From: Rhodospirillaceae bacterium
GTDB lineage: Bacteria > Pseudomonadota > Alphaproteobacteria > Rhodospirillales > Casp-alpha2
Assembly: GCA_018665815.1 (NCBI GenBank)
Contig: JABJBP010000130.1
Location: 62,001 to 126,000, forward strand
Length of the DNA: 64,000 nt
Direction: 5' to 3'
In this document: positions 37,310 to 46,202 of the stretch, in pieces
Position numbering within the stretch: position 1 is the stretch's first letter
Layout of the letters: every line of letters begins with the position of its first letter
Made by a program: the position numbers and the translations under genes
Notes under the pieces: model-generated
What the model saw: the letters and a program-made list of their open reading frames with translations, nothing else
Database searches by the model: none
Told to the model about the DNA's origin: nothing

Positions 37310-38425
37310 TCAACCGAAATGGTGCTTGTAGGCAATACCATAATCGGGTTGGTTCAGAAGCAGGTAGTTCATCACTTTCTTGGCGTAAGTTTTTTGTGAT
37401 TTAACCACCTTGGCGAAGAACGGATCTTCTTTCGAAATCTGATCCACAACAACATCCCACGCCTTCAACTGGTCTTTCATGACCGAGTCAGGGGTGCGGT
37501 AGACGTTAACGCCATGCTTTTCTTTGAGCTTAATCAGATCATCCGCATAACGAAGCGTGTTGTTCCAATAGAAGTTCGAGTTCTCGGCTTCGGAAGCGTA
37601 TTCCAGGATGGCCTGCAGCTCTTTCGAAAGGGAATCGAATTTTTTCTTGTTGAACGTGACTTCGAAGCATTCCTGAGACTGATGGAAGCTGGCCAGATGG
37701 TAGTGCTTGGAAACGTCCTGCATACCAAAGTCGCTGTCTGAGGTCGGGTTGTTGAACTCGGCAGCATCGATCAGGCCGCTTTTCATCGCCGGCTGGATTT
37801 CTCCGCCCGGCAACTGCACAACCGCCATGCCCATTTCCTGAAGAACGTTGGCGGCCAAGCCAACGGTCCGGTATTTAAGACCCTTCATTTGCGATGAGTC
37901 TTTGACTTCTTCCTTGAACCAGCCAAGGGGCTGAGCCGGCATCGGGCTGTTGAAGAAGCTGACCAAGTTCAAGCCGAGGGAACTCATCAGTTCTTCAAAA
38001 AGAGCCTTACCGCCGCCATAATGGATCCAGCCGAGCATTTCCTGCGCCGACCAGCCGAAGCACGGGCCGGTACCGAACAGCGAAGCTGCTTTCGATTTGG
38101 AATACCAATACGCGGGCACATAGTGTGCGCCATCAAGAACGCCACGGTGTACGGCGTCTTGCATTTGGCTGGTCTTAACAACCGAGTTCACCGACAAGAG
38201 GTCGATCTTCAGGCCCTTACCAGCCATCTTGTTGACGCGATCGACATAGCTTTTGGCGTTTTCAAGGAAAATGCCGCCGCCCCAAGCCGCTTGAATTTTC
38301 AAGGTCGTTGGTGCTGCCGTCGCGATGTTCGGCATAGCCAATGTCGCCGCACCTGCGGCGCCAGCGGCAACAGCGCCGCTTTTGATAAACTTACGGCGCG
38401 AGACCGCTTTTGTTGTTTTCGTCAT
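37310..38425 (-). CDS. dctP: TRAP transporter solute receptor (DctP), Tat-exported
   Basis: A 371-residue periplasmic receptor with a twin-arginine signal SRRKFIKSG and hydrophobic stretch ending near residue 37 (PNIATAA). The core follows the TakP/keto-acid type: KIQAAWGGGIFLENAK, FGTGPCFGWSAQEMLGWIHYGGG and LKYRTVGLAANVLQEMG. In the last of these, the Arg binds the ligand carboxylate in this family. GGEIQPAMKSGLIDAAEF is the second conserved block. The ligand is probably a carboxylate, though the amidase in the operon hints that it carries an amide. Confidence 0.93.
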   Translation of the reverse strand: MTKTTKAVSRRKFIKSGAVAAGAAGAATLAMPNIATAAPTTLKIQAAWGGGIFLENAKSYVDRVNKMAGKGLKIDLLSVNSVVKTSQMQDAVHRGVLDGAHYVPAYWYSKSKAASLFGTGPCFGWSAQEMLGWIHYGGGKALFEELMSSLGLNLVSFFNSPMPAQPLGWFKEEVKDSSQMKGLKYRTVGLAANVLQEMGMAVVQLPGGEIQPAMKSGLIDAAEFNNPTSDSDFGMQDVSKHYHLASFHQSQECFEVTFNKKKFDSLSKELQAILEYASEAENSNFYWNNTLRYADDLIKLKEKHGVNVYRTPDSVMKDQLKAWDVVVDQISKEDPFFAKVVKSQKTYAKKVMNYLLLNQPDYGIAYKHHFG

Positions 38426-39007
38426 GGAAGTCCTCCCAAGTATTTTAAGTCAATTTAACGTGCAATCCTGCCTCTTCGATAAACCAATGTACAGACGCAG
38501 GAATTTAGTGAAACGAAAGTTCCGAAAACTTATTCGGCCCTTTCATCAAAATTAGCCCCATCAACTCGTCAGTTAATGATGAAAGACTGACAATTCAGAG
38601 TTCTAATTGTATTTCTCCTCAGGCCTTAGCGGTCATATTCTATGATCGGTATTTTTATATTCCGCTGTTGTTGGCCTATTCAAGGCTTCTCTTGGCGGTT
38701 GCGCGTGTGCCTATATCGGCATCTCGGTTGGCTCAGTATGGCATCCATCTTGACTAGGTTGACATAGTTCACACGCTATTACCATTTAACTGCATCAATT
38801 ATAGAGACCGGTGGCAAGGATGGAAATTCGGGCGTTTGCGTACGCGTCTACGGGTTAACACGTAGACAAATAATATGCGGATAATATCAAGCCTGCGGCA
38901 AATTCCGTCGCAGATGATCGACGTAGGCAATTGGGCAATTGGACCATAATCGTGTTAACATCACGCCGCTTTGCGCACTGGGGCGCCGTGGCATTGGAAT
39001 TTTGACG
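38426..39007 (+). promoter_or_regulatory. Divergent control region with inverted repeat
   Basis: A 582-base stretch between the TRAP receptor gene and the histidine-kinase gene, AT-richer than its surroundings. I see no reading frame I can support. It contains a 7-base inverted repeat GTCTACG / CGTAGAC at 38846-38867 with an 8-base spacer (GGTTAACA), a shape suited to a dimeric regulator. It presumably holds divergent promoters for dctP and the kinase; exact promoter elements cannot be assigned by eye. Confidence 0.45.
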
Positions 39008-40468
39008 ATGCGACCACCTTACAAGATCATGTTGCAGGCCTTGATCCCGGTGATCATCATCGCGTCGGTCATTACTTTGTTTACGAATTATCATTCGCAA
39101 CGCCTGACGAAGGATGAGATCGCGGCGTTCGAAAACAGTCTTCTAGACGCGAAGAAGACCGTTCTTCGGAGCTATATCTCCTTGGCCCAGGCATCAATTC
39201 GCAATGCGGATTTGTCACCCGGTGCGCATGGCTTGACGGGGCCTCCTGATAAGCCGACGCGCGATGAGGCGATCCGGATTTTGGCCACGCTTGCGACGGA
39301 ACCGGATGCCGATTTTTTTGTCTATGATTTCGGCGGCAACAATTATGTCCATCCGCGCCAGCCCGGACAGGTCGGAAAAAATCAGCTTGAATTGAAGGAT
39401 TCCAATGGTGTGCCAGTCGTCCGGAATTTTCTTCGCCGGGCGCGAAATGGCGGTGGTTTTGAGCGCCATGCATGGAAGAACGCCGAGAGTGGCAAGATGA
39501 CTGACCGCATGAGTTATGTAGTTGCCCTTGAAGATTGGCAGTGGGTTTTAGGCGCTAGCGTTAATCTCGCTGATGTTAACCAGCTCATTCAGGCGACCGA
39601 TGTCGAAACGGCGGCCCGGTTCCGTCAAAATTCCATCGTCATTGGCGGATTGACCGTCAAGGCGGTGATCATCATCGTCGTCACGGGGATTTTTTTCGGA
39701 TTGCATGAGCGCCGCGAAGCCGACACCAAGTTGAAGGAACTGACCCAGCGTATTGTTGAGACCCAAGAAGAGGAACGCGGGCGGGTTGCCAGGGAATTGC
39801 ACGATGGTATTTCCCAAGTTCTGGTGTCCGTTAAATATTCCCTTGAATTGGCGCGGTTGCGCGCCGAGCAAAAATCAGATGATGTCGGCGACGCCATCGA
39901 CAAAGGAGCCGAAGGCCTGAATTCGGCAATCCGTGAAGTGCGTCGAATTTCCCGTGATCTGCGGCCACACATGCTCGATGATCTTGGCCTTTCGCCGGCG
40001 CTTGAAAGTTTGGCCGGGGAGTTTTCCGAACGGACCGGTATTGATGTCAAAATTTCAACGACCCCTTTCCGTCGCTCATTGCCGACCGATGCCAAGACAA
40101 CCTTGTTCCGCGTCGCTCAGGAAGCGTTGACGAATATTGAGCGCCACGCCGGTGCCGCGAATACTAAAATTGAGTTGGGGCTCACACGGCGCGGCGTGGA
40201 ATTGAAGATCACAGATGACGGCAAAGGGTTCGAGACGTCACGCTACGAAGGCAATCAGCATTCCACCGGCGGGCTTGGCTTGCGCAACATGAAAGAGCGT
40301 CTCGCTTATCACAACGGCGAGTTCAACGTCGTCTCAACGGCCAATGGCACGACGATCTACGCCCGACTGCCGAGATCATTATTGCGCAGCGACGCGGACG
40401 GAAAGCCGGCGGAAATCTATCAACACGAAACCGAGGAGGCATGGCGTGACTCAACCAAGCCGGCCTAA
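39008..40468 (+). CDS. Cache-domain sensor histidine kinase (NarX/UhpB type)
   Basis: A 486-residue membrane kinase. Two hydrophobic helices (about 8-27 and 210-232) enclose a periplasmic Cache domain (ADFFVYDFGGNNYVHPRQPG, WQWVLGASVNLADV). A HisKA_3 dimerisation helix follows, with the phospho-accepting His265 in ARELHDGISQV. The HATPase domain has EALTNIERHA (N box), TDDGKGF and GGLGLRNMKER. Small-molecule carboxylates or amino acids are usual Cache ligands. The ATG at 39008 was chosen; the longer frame lacks a site. It overlaps the regulator gene by 23 bases. Confidence 0.9.
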   Translation: MRPPYKIMLQALIPVIIIASVITLFTNYHSQRLTKDEIAAFENSLLDAKKTVLRSYISLAQASIRNADLSPGAHGLTGPPDKPTRDEAIRILATLATEPDADFFVYDFGGNNYVHPRQPGQVGKNQLELKDSNGVPVVRNFLRRARNGGGFERHAWKNAESGKMTDRMSYVVALEDWQWVLGASVNLADVNQLIQATDVETAARFRQNSIVIGGLTVKAVIIIVVTGIFFGLHERREADTKLKELTQRIVETQEEERGRVARELHDGISQVLVSVKYSLELARLRAEQKSDDVGDAIDKGAEGLNSAIREVRRISRDLRPHMLDDLGLSPALESLAGEFSERTGIDVKISTTPFRRSLPTDAKTTLFRVAQEALTNIERHAGAANTKIELGLTRRGVELKITDDGKGFETSRYEGNQHSTGGLGLRNMKERLAYHNGEFNVVSTANGTTIYARLPRSLLRSDADGKPAEIYQHETEEAWRDSTKPA

Positions 40469-41096
40469 GATCAGGGTCCTGCTGGCGGATGACCACCCTA
40501 TGGTGGTCGACGGCATCCGGTCGTGCCTTGAGGTCTATGACCATATTGATGTGATCGGCACAGCTGAAAACGGCCGTCAGGCATTTGAGAAATCTCGCGC
40601 CGACGCCCCCGATATTGTTCTCATGGATATCAACATGCCCGAAATGAACGGCCTGGATACAGCGGATTTGTTCCGTGACCAGCTGCCCGATGTGAAATTG
40701 TTGTTCTTGAGCATGCATGATTCCCGCGAGTACATATCACGCGCCGTGCAATGCGGCGCGCGAGGCTACGTATTGAAGGACGTTCCCACCGTCGAAATCG
40801 TCACCGCCATCGAAGCGGTCAACAATGGCGGCACCTATTTCAGTTCCGGCGTATCGGAAATTTTGTTGTCCGATGGTGGCGCGGCCGATAGCCCGCTGAC
40901 GGATCGCGAACAGGCGATATTGCGGCTTGTCGCGGAAGGCATGTCGAACAAATTGATCGCGCGACATCTGGACATCAGTCTGCGCACGGTGGAAACCCAC
41001 CGCCGCAATATCAAAAGAAAACTCGACGTCGACTCGACCGCCGGTCTGACCCGCTACGCGATTGAGCAGGGCATTATTGAGGTGGCAAAGGTATAG
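40446..41096 (+). CDS. NarL/FixJ-family response regulator
   Basis: A 216-residue regulator starting at a GTG (40446) with GAGGAGG six bases upstream. The receiver has Asp15/Asp16 and the phospho-acceptor Asp61 in IVLMDINMPEMNGL. The C-terminal LuxR-type helix-turn-helix (about 152-210) has LTDREQAILRLVAEGMSNK and LRTVETHRRNIKRKL. It overlaps the kinase gene by 23 bases, so the two form one system. The likely target is the divergent TRAP operon; this is inference from position. Confidence 0.92.
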   Translation: MTQPSRPKIRVLLADDHPMVVDGIRSCLEVYDHIDVIGTAENGRQAFEKSRADAPDIVLMDINMPEMNGLDTADLFRDQLPDVKLLFLSMHDSREYISRAVQCGARGYVLKDVPTVEIVTAIEAVNNGGTYFSSGVSEILLSDGGAADSPLTDREQAILRLVAEGMSNKLIARHLDISLRTVETHRRNIKRKLDVDSTAGLTRYAIEQGIIEVAKV

Positions 41097-41104
41097 GTTT
41101 GATC

Positions 41105-41491
41105 ATGGCCGAATTGACCAACGATTTGAACTGGCTGGCGGTCATTGTCGGCGCCGTGGTGGCTTTTTTATTGGGCTGGCTTTGGTATTCACCGAAAATG
41201 TTTGGCACCAAGTGGGCCGAAGGCGTCGGCGTTGAATTGGACAAGGTCGACGCCATGCCCATCGCCGCCATGGTGACGCAGATCGTCGGCACGGTTCTGT
41301 TGTCCGTGGTGATCGGCATATTGCACGCCTCGGGCAGCATGGCGATGACCGGACTGGTGGTGTTGACGATCATCATGCTGCTGGTCGCCGCCGGGTATTT
41401 CGCGCAAAAAAGCAATTATGCGATCGCCACGGAATCTGGCTTCATTGTCGTCATGACCGCGATCATGATCGCCGCCCAGATAATGTTTTAG
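41105..41491 (+). CDS. DUF1761 membrane protein
   Basis: A 128-residue protein with four hydrophobic spans and the DUF1761 pattern: LNWLAVIVGAVVAFLLGWLWYSPKMFGTKW (about residues 7-36, given as a span). Trp-Leu-Trp-Tyr-Ser-Pro followed by a Phe-Gly-Trp context is typical. It begins 8 bases after the response regulator, so it may be cotranscribed. Function unknown. Confidence 0.85.
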   Translation: MAELTNDLNWLAVIVGAVVAFLLGWLWYSPKMFGTKWAEGVGVELDKVDAMPIAAMVTQIVGTVLLSVVIGILHASGSMAMTGLVVLTIIMLLVAAGYFAQKSNYAIATESGFIVVMTAIMIAAQIMF

Positions 41492-41529
41492 GTCCGAGTG
41501 TGATCGCTCGGCACCGTGCCGATTTGATT

Positions 41530-42227
41530 TTATTGAAGAACGCCGTCCAGTGCCTGACGCAGGGCTTGGCTATCCCTGAGGCCACTTGAAAACCCATGCC
41601 CGGCGCCTTCGACTTCTAAGTACACCGCCGCCAAACCGCGTGCCTGTGCTGCCGCCACGTAGGCTTTTGCCAGATAGGGCGCGGTATTTGTATCCCTGGT
41701 TCCAGTGACCGTATAAATTTTCGCGCTCGGCTTGACCTTGTCGAGATAGTCATGCGGCGATTGAGCGTTATTCAAGGGCTTGCGTCCGCGCCGGTCGCGC
41801 CATGTCGGCACGTCACAGGGGCACGAATTAAAATCACCGCGTCGACGATGTCCGGCCGGCTTCCAAGCAAGACGCCGGCATTCGCCGCGCCGCCGGAATG
41901 ACCGATCATCACCACCCGACCAGCCTTGTGGTGCGCCTTCAGTGCCGCCACGGCGGCACCGACGCTATCGAATTCGGCGGCTGAATAGATTTGGTCACGG
42001 TTCTGGTCGCGGCTTGCCAAACCCGATGACGTGCGCCCATCACCGGTATACCCGGGCCGCATCATGGCGATCCCGACAGCACCTCGTGCCGCCGCCGCCT
42101 CAATCTGCAGGCAATGATCGGTGCCGCTGACCGACATGATGTTGTCCGGCGCGTCGCAGGTCCCCGCATGAGCCGTCCCGGCGGTGATCAGAGCCAATGC
42201 CGCAAGGAATGCCACAATTCGTATCAT
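41530..42227 (-). pseudogene. Exported alpha/beta hydrolase, frameshifted
   Basis: From the ATG at 42227 (AGGAAGG upstream) the frame encodes a signal peptide (IRIVAFLAALALITAGTAHA), a CDAPDNIMSVSGTDHC Cys pair and the nucleophile elbow VMIGHSGGAANAG. After DAVILIRAP one C is missing from a run at 41818-41821. The other frame continues in register (CDVPTWRDRRGRKPLNN), then supplies TGTRDTNTAPYLAKAY and the catalytic His in EGAGHGFSSG. Adding one C restores a protein of about 232 residues. It could be an assembly error in a C run. It follows the SDR gene by 11 bases. Confidence 0.78.
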
Positions 42228-42238
42228 TGTTTTCCTTC

Positions 42239-43024
42239 CTAAAACCCGATATGCGAGCCGCCATCGACGGACAAATGTTGGCCCGTGATATAGCTTGCCG
42301 CATCCGACAGCAAAAAGCACATGGGCGTCGCAACTTCCTCAGGCGTTGAGAAGCGGCCCAATTGGATCTGGTCCAAATATGTGTCGCGGAATTTGTCCGA
42401 GCGAATGGTTTCCGTCATGTCCGTTTCGACCACCCCGAAAGCGATGGAATTGACTCGGATGCCGTGGCGCCCCCATTCCTTAGCGGCGCTCATGGTGATT
42501 CCCAAGACGCCGGATTTCGCCGCCCCATAATTGATTTGGCCAATAGTGCCGCGGCGCCCGGCAATGGACGAGACGTTGACGATGGCGCCGGGGTTTTTAT
42601 CGCCGTTCTTGGCGCGCGCAATCATGTGCCGCCCAACGGCCTGCAGGCAATAGAACACGCCACTGAGATTGACGCCGCTGACATCTTGCCACGTTTCCAC
42701 CGGCATCTTGTGAATCATTGCGGCCCGGACGATGCCGGCATTGTTGACCAGCCCGTGAATCGCGCCAAGCTTATCCGCGGCGTCATTGATCATGTCCTGG
42801 ATGAAACCAGGGTCCGTCACGGAGCCTGCGTAGACAAGCGCACTGTCGCCCAATTCATCGGCGACGCCTTGCAGTTTATCTTCCTGGACATCGCAAAGAA
42901 CGACCCGCCCGCCCAAACGGACAACCTGTCGCGCGGTCTCTGCACCAATACCCTGACTGGCGCCAGTGATGAGAATGTTCCGTTCCGCAAGGCTCATGAG
43001 GTTTGGGCTTATGGAATCGTTCAC
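42239..43024 (-). CDS. SDR-family oxidoreductase (FabG-like)
   Basis: A 261-residue short-chain dehydrogenase. The NAD(P)-binding motif is ILITGASQGIGAETA, followed by the NNAG stretch (LVNNAGIV). The catalytic Ser is in VNVSSIAGRRG and the Tyr-x3-Lys in NYGAAKSGV. The C-terminal ITGQHLSVDGGSH is typical of 3-oxoacyl-ACP reductase-like enzymes. A GTG at 43024 has AGGAGG eight bases upstream. The substrate is not evident; the downstream exported hydrolase gives no pathway hint. Confidence 0.92.
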   Translation of the reverse strand: MNDSISPNLMSLAERNILITGASQGIGAETARQVVRLGGRVVLCDVQEDKLQGVADELGDSALVYAGSVTDPGFIQDMINDAADKLGAIHGLVNNAGIVRAAMIHKMPVETWQDVSGVNLSGVFYCLQAVGRHMIARAKNGDKNPGAIVNVSSIAGRRGTIGQINYGAAKSGVLGITMSAAKEWGRHGIRVNSIAFGVVETDMTETIRSDKFRDTYLDQIQLGRFSTPEEVATPMCFLLSDAASYITGQHLSVDGGSHIGF

Positions 43025-43176
43025 CGATTTGTCCTCCTGCGTTGATGTATCTAAGGGTAACGCGCGCGAATTGTATGCTCAAACGTCACGCGCCTTCCTT
43101 TTTATCGGTCGAAAGGAATTTGATGCGGTGTTTTTTTTGGGCTCGCCGAGGGTCCAGTTTCTGCTATCATCGGGCC

Positions 43177-44163
43177 ATGAGATATGTACTTTTCATCGCG
43201 CTTGGCATTTCCCTACTGCTGACTGGCGGCGTGCACGCCGACGAAGCCAAGGGATTCGCGAAAATTGTCGAAATCTGCAAGGCTGGCAAGGAAAAGGCCG
43301 TGGCTTGCGAGAAGGCGGTTTGGGATTTCGCCGATGTCGTCAAGGACGACAAATTGACGATTGCCGAAGTGTCGCGGCTCATTCGCGGCGGCGCTGTATA
43401 TGCCGAAGCCGAGATCGCAAAAAAACAAAAGGCCCAAGGGCAAGCGGCGACGGGGTTGCAAGGCCAAGCCGTTTTGCTGGGTTACTTGCTGGGGCCGATG
43501 GCGGCTCCGATGATGGTTTACAATTTTGACTATGACGGCGATGGCAAGATCGCCCGCACGGAACTCTATGCCGATTATCCAGAAGGCAAGATGGTTGATT
43601 TCGTTCTCGGGTTTGCGGAGGGCGACTGGAAGTCAAAAGGCCTAGGCGTCGGGCAATTGCTCAGCATGCTGCCAAAGAACATCCTGGGCGGCGCCATGCC
43701 GGGATTGTCCATGAAGCCGCCCACGGCGAAAACGTTTGATTTTCCAGCGATTGGGGGCGCGGTGGCCGCGATGCCTAAAATGTCCGCAATGCCTAAAATG
43801 CCGGTGATGCTCCGCATCCAACCCTTGCACTTGGTCGAATGGACGGCCCAATTTGTTCGGGCCGGCGGCAAACCCCAATACAAAATGCGCTATACCTTGC
43901 GCAACCATTTGCAGAAAGACGTGAAACGCATCGATGGCACGCTCTGGTTCAAGGACAAACAAGGCCGACCGTTTTTCGCCGTCAAAATTGCTAAAACCAA
44001 GGGCGTGAGAGAAGGCACGCAGGCAACGCTCGGCGGTGACTATCCGCTTGATCTTCAATCGTCCGGTCATCTCAAGCTCCGCGACATGAGCAAGCTGGAT
44101 ATCGAGGTTGAGATTAAAATCGACCGCGTTGAGTTTGGCGACGGCTCGTCTCGGATGTTCTAA
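43177..44163 (+). CDS. Exported EF-hand protein, unknown function
   Basis: A 328-residue protein from the ATG at 43177 with a signal peptide (MRYVLFIALGISLLLTGGVHA). A canonical calcium loop DYDGDGKIARTE lies at 118-129 (Asp118, Asp120, Asp122, Glu129), and a degenerate loop DVVKDDKLTIAE at 53-64 makes a likely EF-hand pair. A low-complexity Met/Pro/Lys stretch (MPKMSAMPKMP) is near residue 200. The C-terminal 130 residues look beta-rich (YTLRNHLQKDVKRIDGTLWFKD), perhaps a chaperone-like or Ig domain. Family not recognised. Monocistronic. Confidence 0.7.
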   Translation: MRYVLFIALGISLLLTGGVHADEAKGFAKIVEICKAGKEKAVACEKAVWDFADVVKDDKLTIAEVSRLIRGGAVYAEAEIAKKQKAQGQAATGLQGQAVLLGYLLGPMAAPMMVYNFDYDGDGKIARTELYADYPEGKMVDFVLGFAEGDWKSKGLGVGQLLSMLPKNILGGAMPGLSMKPPTAKTFDFPAIGGAVAAMPKMSAMPKMPVMLRIQPLHLVEWTAQFVRAGGKPQYKMRYTLRNHLQKDVKRIDGTLWFKDKQGRPFFAVKIAKTKGVREGTQATLGGDYPLDLQSSGHLKLRDMSKLDIEVEIKIDRVEFGDGSSRMF

Positions 44164-44393
44164 GGACTGCGCCGAGCGACGAGTGCGCCGCGGTCCAACT
44201 CATGGCACCACAACGTGTGGTCAGGTGGCCGATCAAGCGTTCAGTCTGGCTTGTCCATGGGCATCTGTTGCAGAAGAAAAATTCGCTTGGCACAATTATC
44301 GATTGCTGGAAGACAATCCGAGCCGTTGGCGAAATGACGATGTCGTCGAGTTCAGGAGTTATTTAAGCGCTCTGTCCAATCCGACGGCGCAAT

Positions 44394-45719
44394 TTAGGGG
44401 GCCATGTTTTTTTCTTCCACCCGCGTGGCGGCCAGCGGTCGGCGCAGCGAATTTGGTGCGATTCCGGCCTTCAGTGCGGTCATTACGCCAACTGCTTCCC
44501 AGTAATTTTCCACCATATGCAATTGGCCCGGCGCCCAGGGCAGCGCTGACAGGTCATTTTGCATCAGGTTGTTATTCTCGCGCACGGCGATGATCGGGAT
44601 TCCCTGTTCCAGTGCCGCCAGCGTGGGCAGACCAAGGCATTTGTCTGGAATCACAAGGCACGACACATCGGCCACCGTCAACAAGCCGGCCATTCCCATC
44701 ACTTTGGGGTCCGTGATGATCCGCGGGCTACGATGCAGGCCTTTCAGCATGCATTGAATAAATGTCAGCGACACGGCCTCGGCGGCGAGCCTGGGCTCGA
44801 CCAGACCTAAGTCGAAATTCGCCACCTTGTGGTTCTCAAGCATGGGCGAATGGGCCGTCGGAACATCATAGAGCAACGACACCGCATGGGTCAGCATCGC
44901 TTCGACGCCCCCCCAGGGATTGATCATCTCGCCGTCGCCCTGGAAATACGCTTCGTGAATTTCATCATTAAGGTCGATGACCGAGGCGATGGCCACTGCA
45001 TCGAAGGCGCCGTGATTCTCATCGATTACCGCGCGGATGCGCTCTAGCCCATTGATCTCTCCGGCGGCCCTGCCCGAAGCCGTAAATTCCGCCGCCATGC
45101 GAAGCGGGGGGGCGAGCTTGACGACGCCGGCGCAGTCAAAGCCATAGGTGGCCCTGGCCGCGCTCACCGCATTGACGGTATCGTTTGCGAACATCTCAAT
45201 CTCGTGGGCATCAATGATCACCAGCACGCGATTTGCCCGCACCCGCTGCAATGCCGCTGTTCCCATCATCATCCGGGTGATCGAGCTGCCCTCCACATAG
45301 AGCGCGTTCTCCGGCATTTCGTTGAGATCGGAGGCATTAACGACATTCGGATGGGTGATTAACACATCGCAGGCCTCGGCGAGAACCCGTGCGGCGGGGG
45401 TCGCGTCCCCGGCGTGTCCACCGATCTCGGCGCCGATGCCGGTCGGCACTAGGAAAACGGCGTTGAAGGCATCGGTGCGCTCGAACTTCCGCGGCACCAA
45501 TCGAAAGATCGAACTCAGATCTTTGGCCACCCCGGAATCTAACCCATCAAGCGTGCCGAATTCACATTCATAACCCGCCTCATCCATGCACGTGATCGCG
45601 AAGCGCACCGGAACGGTGCCATCGTCGAGGTGCGATTTCACCGCCTTTTGAATTTGGGCGCACAAATTTTGATGACCCGGTGACGCCGGGATCGTCATGC
45701 GCTGTTCGATCATTTTCAT
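44394..45719 (-). CDS. DUF3326 domain protein
   Basis: A 441-residue soluble protein of the DUF3326 family. Conserved-looking blocks are VPTGIGAEIGGHAGDATPAAR, LITHPNVVNASDLNEMP and the later LGLVEPRLAAEAVSL; each is glycine- or Asp/His-rich like a ligand-binding site. IPDKCLGLPTLAALEQGIPIIAV near residue 375 resembles a Rossmann-like segment. The ATG at 45719 follows a GAGG that overlaps the stop of the AdoMet decarboxylase-like gene, so the two are coupled. The family has no established function; here it ends the DUF350-DUF1190-ATP-grasp operon. Confidence 0.8.
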   Translation of the reverse strand: MKMIEQRMTIPASPGHQNLCAQIQKAVKSHLDDGTVPVRFAITCMDEAGYECEFGTLDGLDSGVAKDLSSIFRLVPRKFERTDAFNAVFLVPTGIGAEIGGHAGDATPAARVLAEACDVLITHPNVVNASDLNEMPENALYVEGSSITRMMMGTAALQRVRANRVLVIIDAHEIEMFANDTVNAVSAARATYGFDCAGVVKLAPPLRMAAEFTASGRAAGEINGLERIRAVIDENHGAFDAVAIASVIDLNDEIHEAYFQGDGEMINPWGGVEAMLTHAVSLLYDVPTAHSPMLENHKVANFDLGLVEPRLAAEAVSLTFIQCMLKGLHRSPRIITDPKVMGMAGLLTVADVSCLVIPDKCLGLPTLAALEQGIPIIAVRENNNLMQNDLSALPWAPGQLHMVENYWEAVGVMTALKAGIAPNSLRRPLAATRVEEKNMAP

Positions 45720-45729
45720 GCGCGCAACC

Positions 45730-46146
45730 TCAAACCCGATCGATGAACCTGGCCGAACACTCGGCGGCGCCGAACCATTCGATCGAGAATTCCTCTGCCA
45801 CATTGGGGTCGAAAGCCTTGCACGAAAACATGTTGATATAGACCGCGCGCAATTGGTCCAGCGTATGGATGACGATGGAACTGGTCAGGATAAACTGAAC
45901 GGCCGACGTGCCTTGGGTATGCGGCAATGTTTGCTTGTCTTCTTCCGGTACGCCGATGTCGTCCCAAAAATGCAAATCTTCGCGTTGCATATCGATAAGC
46001 ACGCAAAGGCGTTCAAAATACGCCGAAATGCTTTCGCGGGTGAATTTCGACGCGTCGCAGCCGTGCATGTCGAGGATCAGCTCAATGCCGTACTTCCTCG
46101 TCACCCGTCCAGCCGTCTGGTCGGTGGTGCCGTCGCTGTCAATCAT
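45730..46146 (-). CDS. S-adenosylmethionine decarboxylase-like proenzyme
   Basis: A 138-residue protein aligned by eye with class 1B AdoMet decarboxylases (SpeH/SpeD). LILDMHGCD near residue 23 matches the family LLLDLYGCD. The processing region reads LTSSIVIHT, where the family has the Glu-Ser-His-x-Ser-Ile-His-Thr pattern. Ser89 falls on the pyruvoyl-forming Ser, His94 and Cys109 (MFSCK) on the other catalytic residues. The Glu before the cleavage site is Thr88 and the His after it is Ser90. Decarboxylated AdoMet is the aminopropyl donor of polyamine synthesis. No aminopropyltransferase gene is nearby. Confidence 0.82.
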   Translation of the reverse strand: MIDSDGTTDQTAGRVTRKYGIELILDMHGCDASKFTRESISAYFERLCVLIDMQREDLHFWDDIGVPEEDKQTLPHTQGTSAVQFILTSSIVIHTLDQLRAVYINMFSCKAFDPNVAEEFSIEWFGAAECSARFIDRV

Positions 46147-46202
46147 GTTCGCCCAATCCGATAATCTCTAGTCCGATATAATCTGGGGTCATATAGCATT
46201 GT

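Noticed and set aside
44164-44393. Interval between the EF-hand gene and the DUF3326 gene
   Set aside because: A frame crosses it but has no motif and runs into the antisense of DUF3326; I see nothing supportable.
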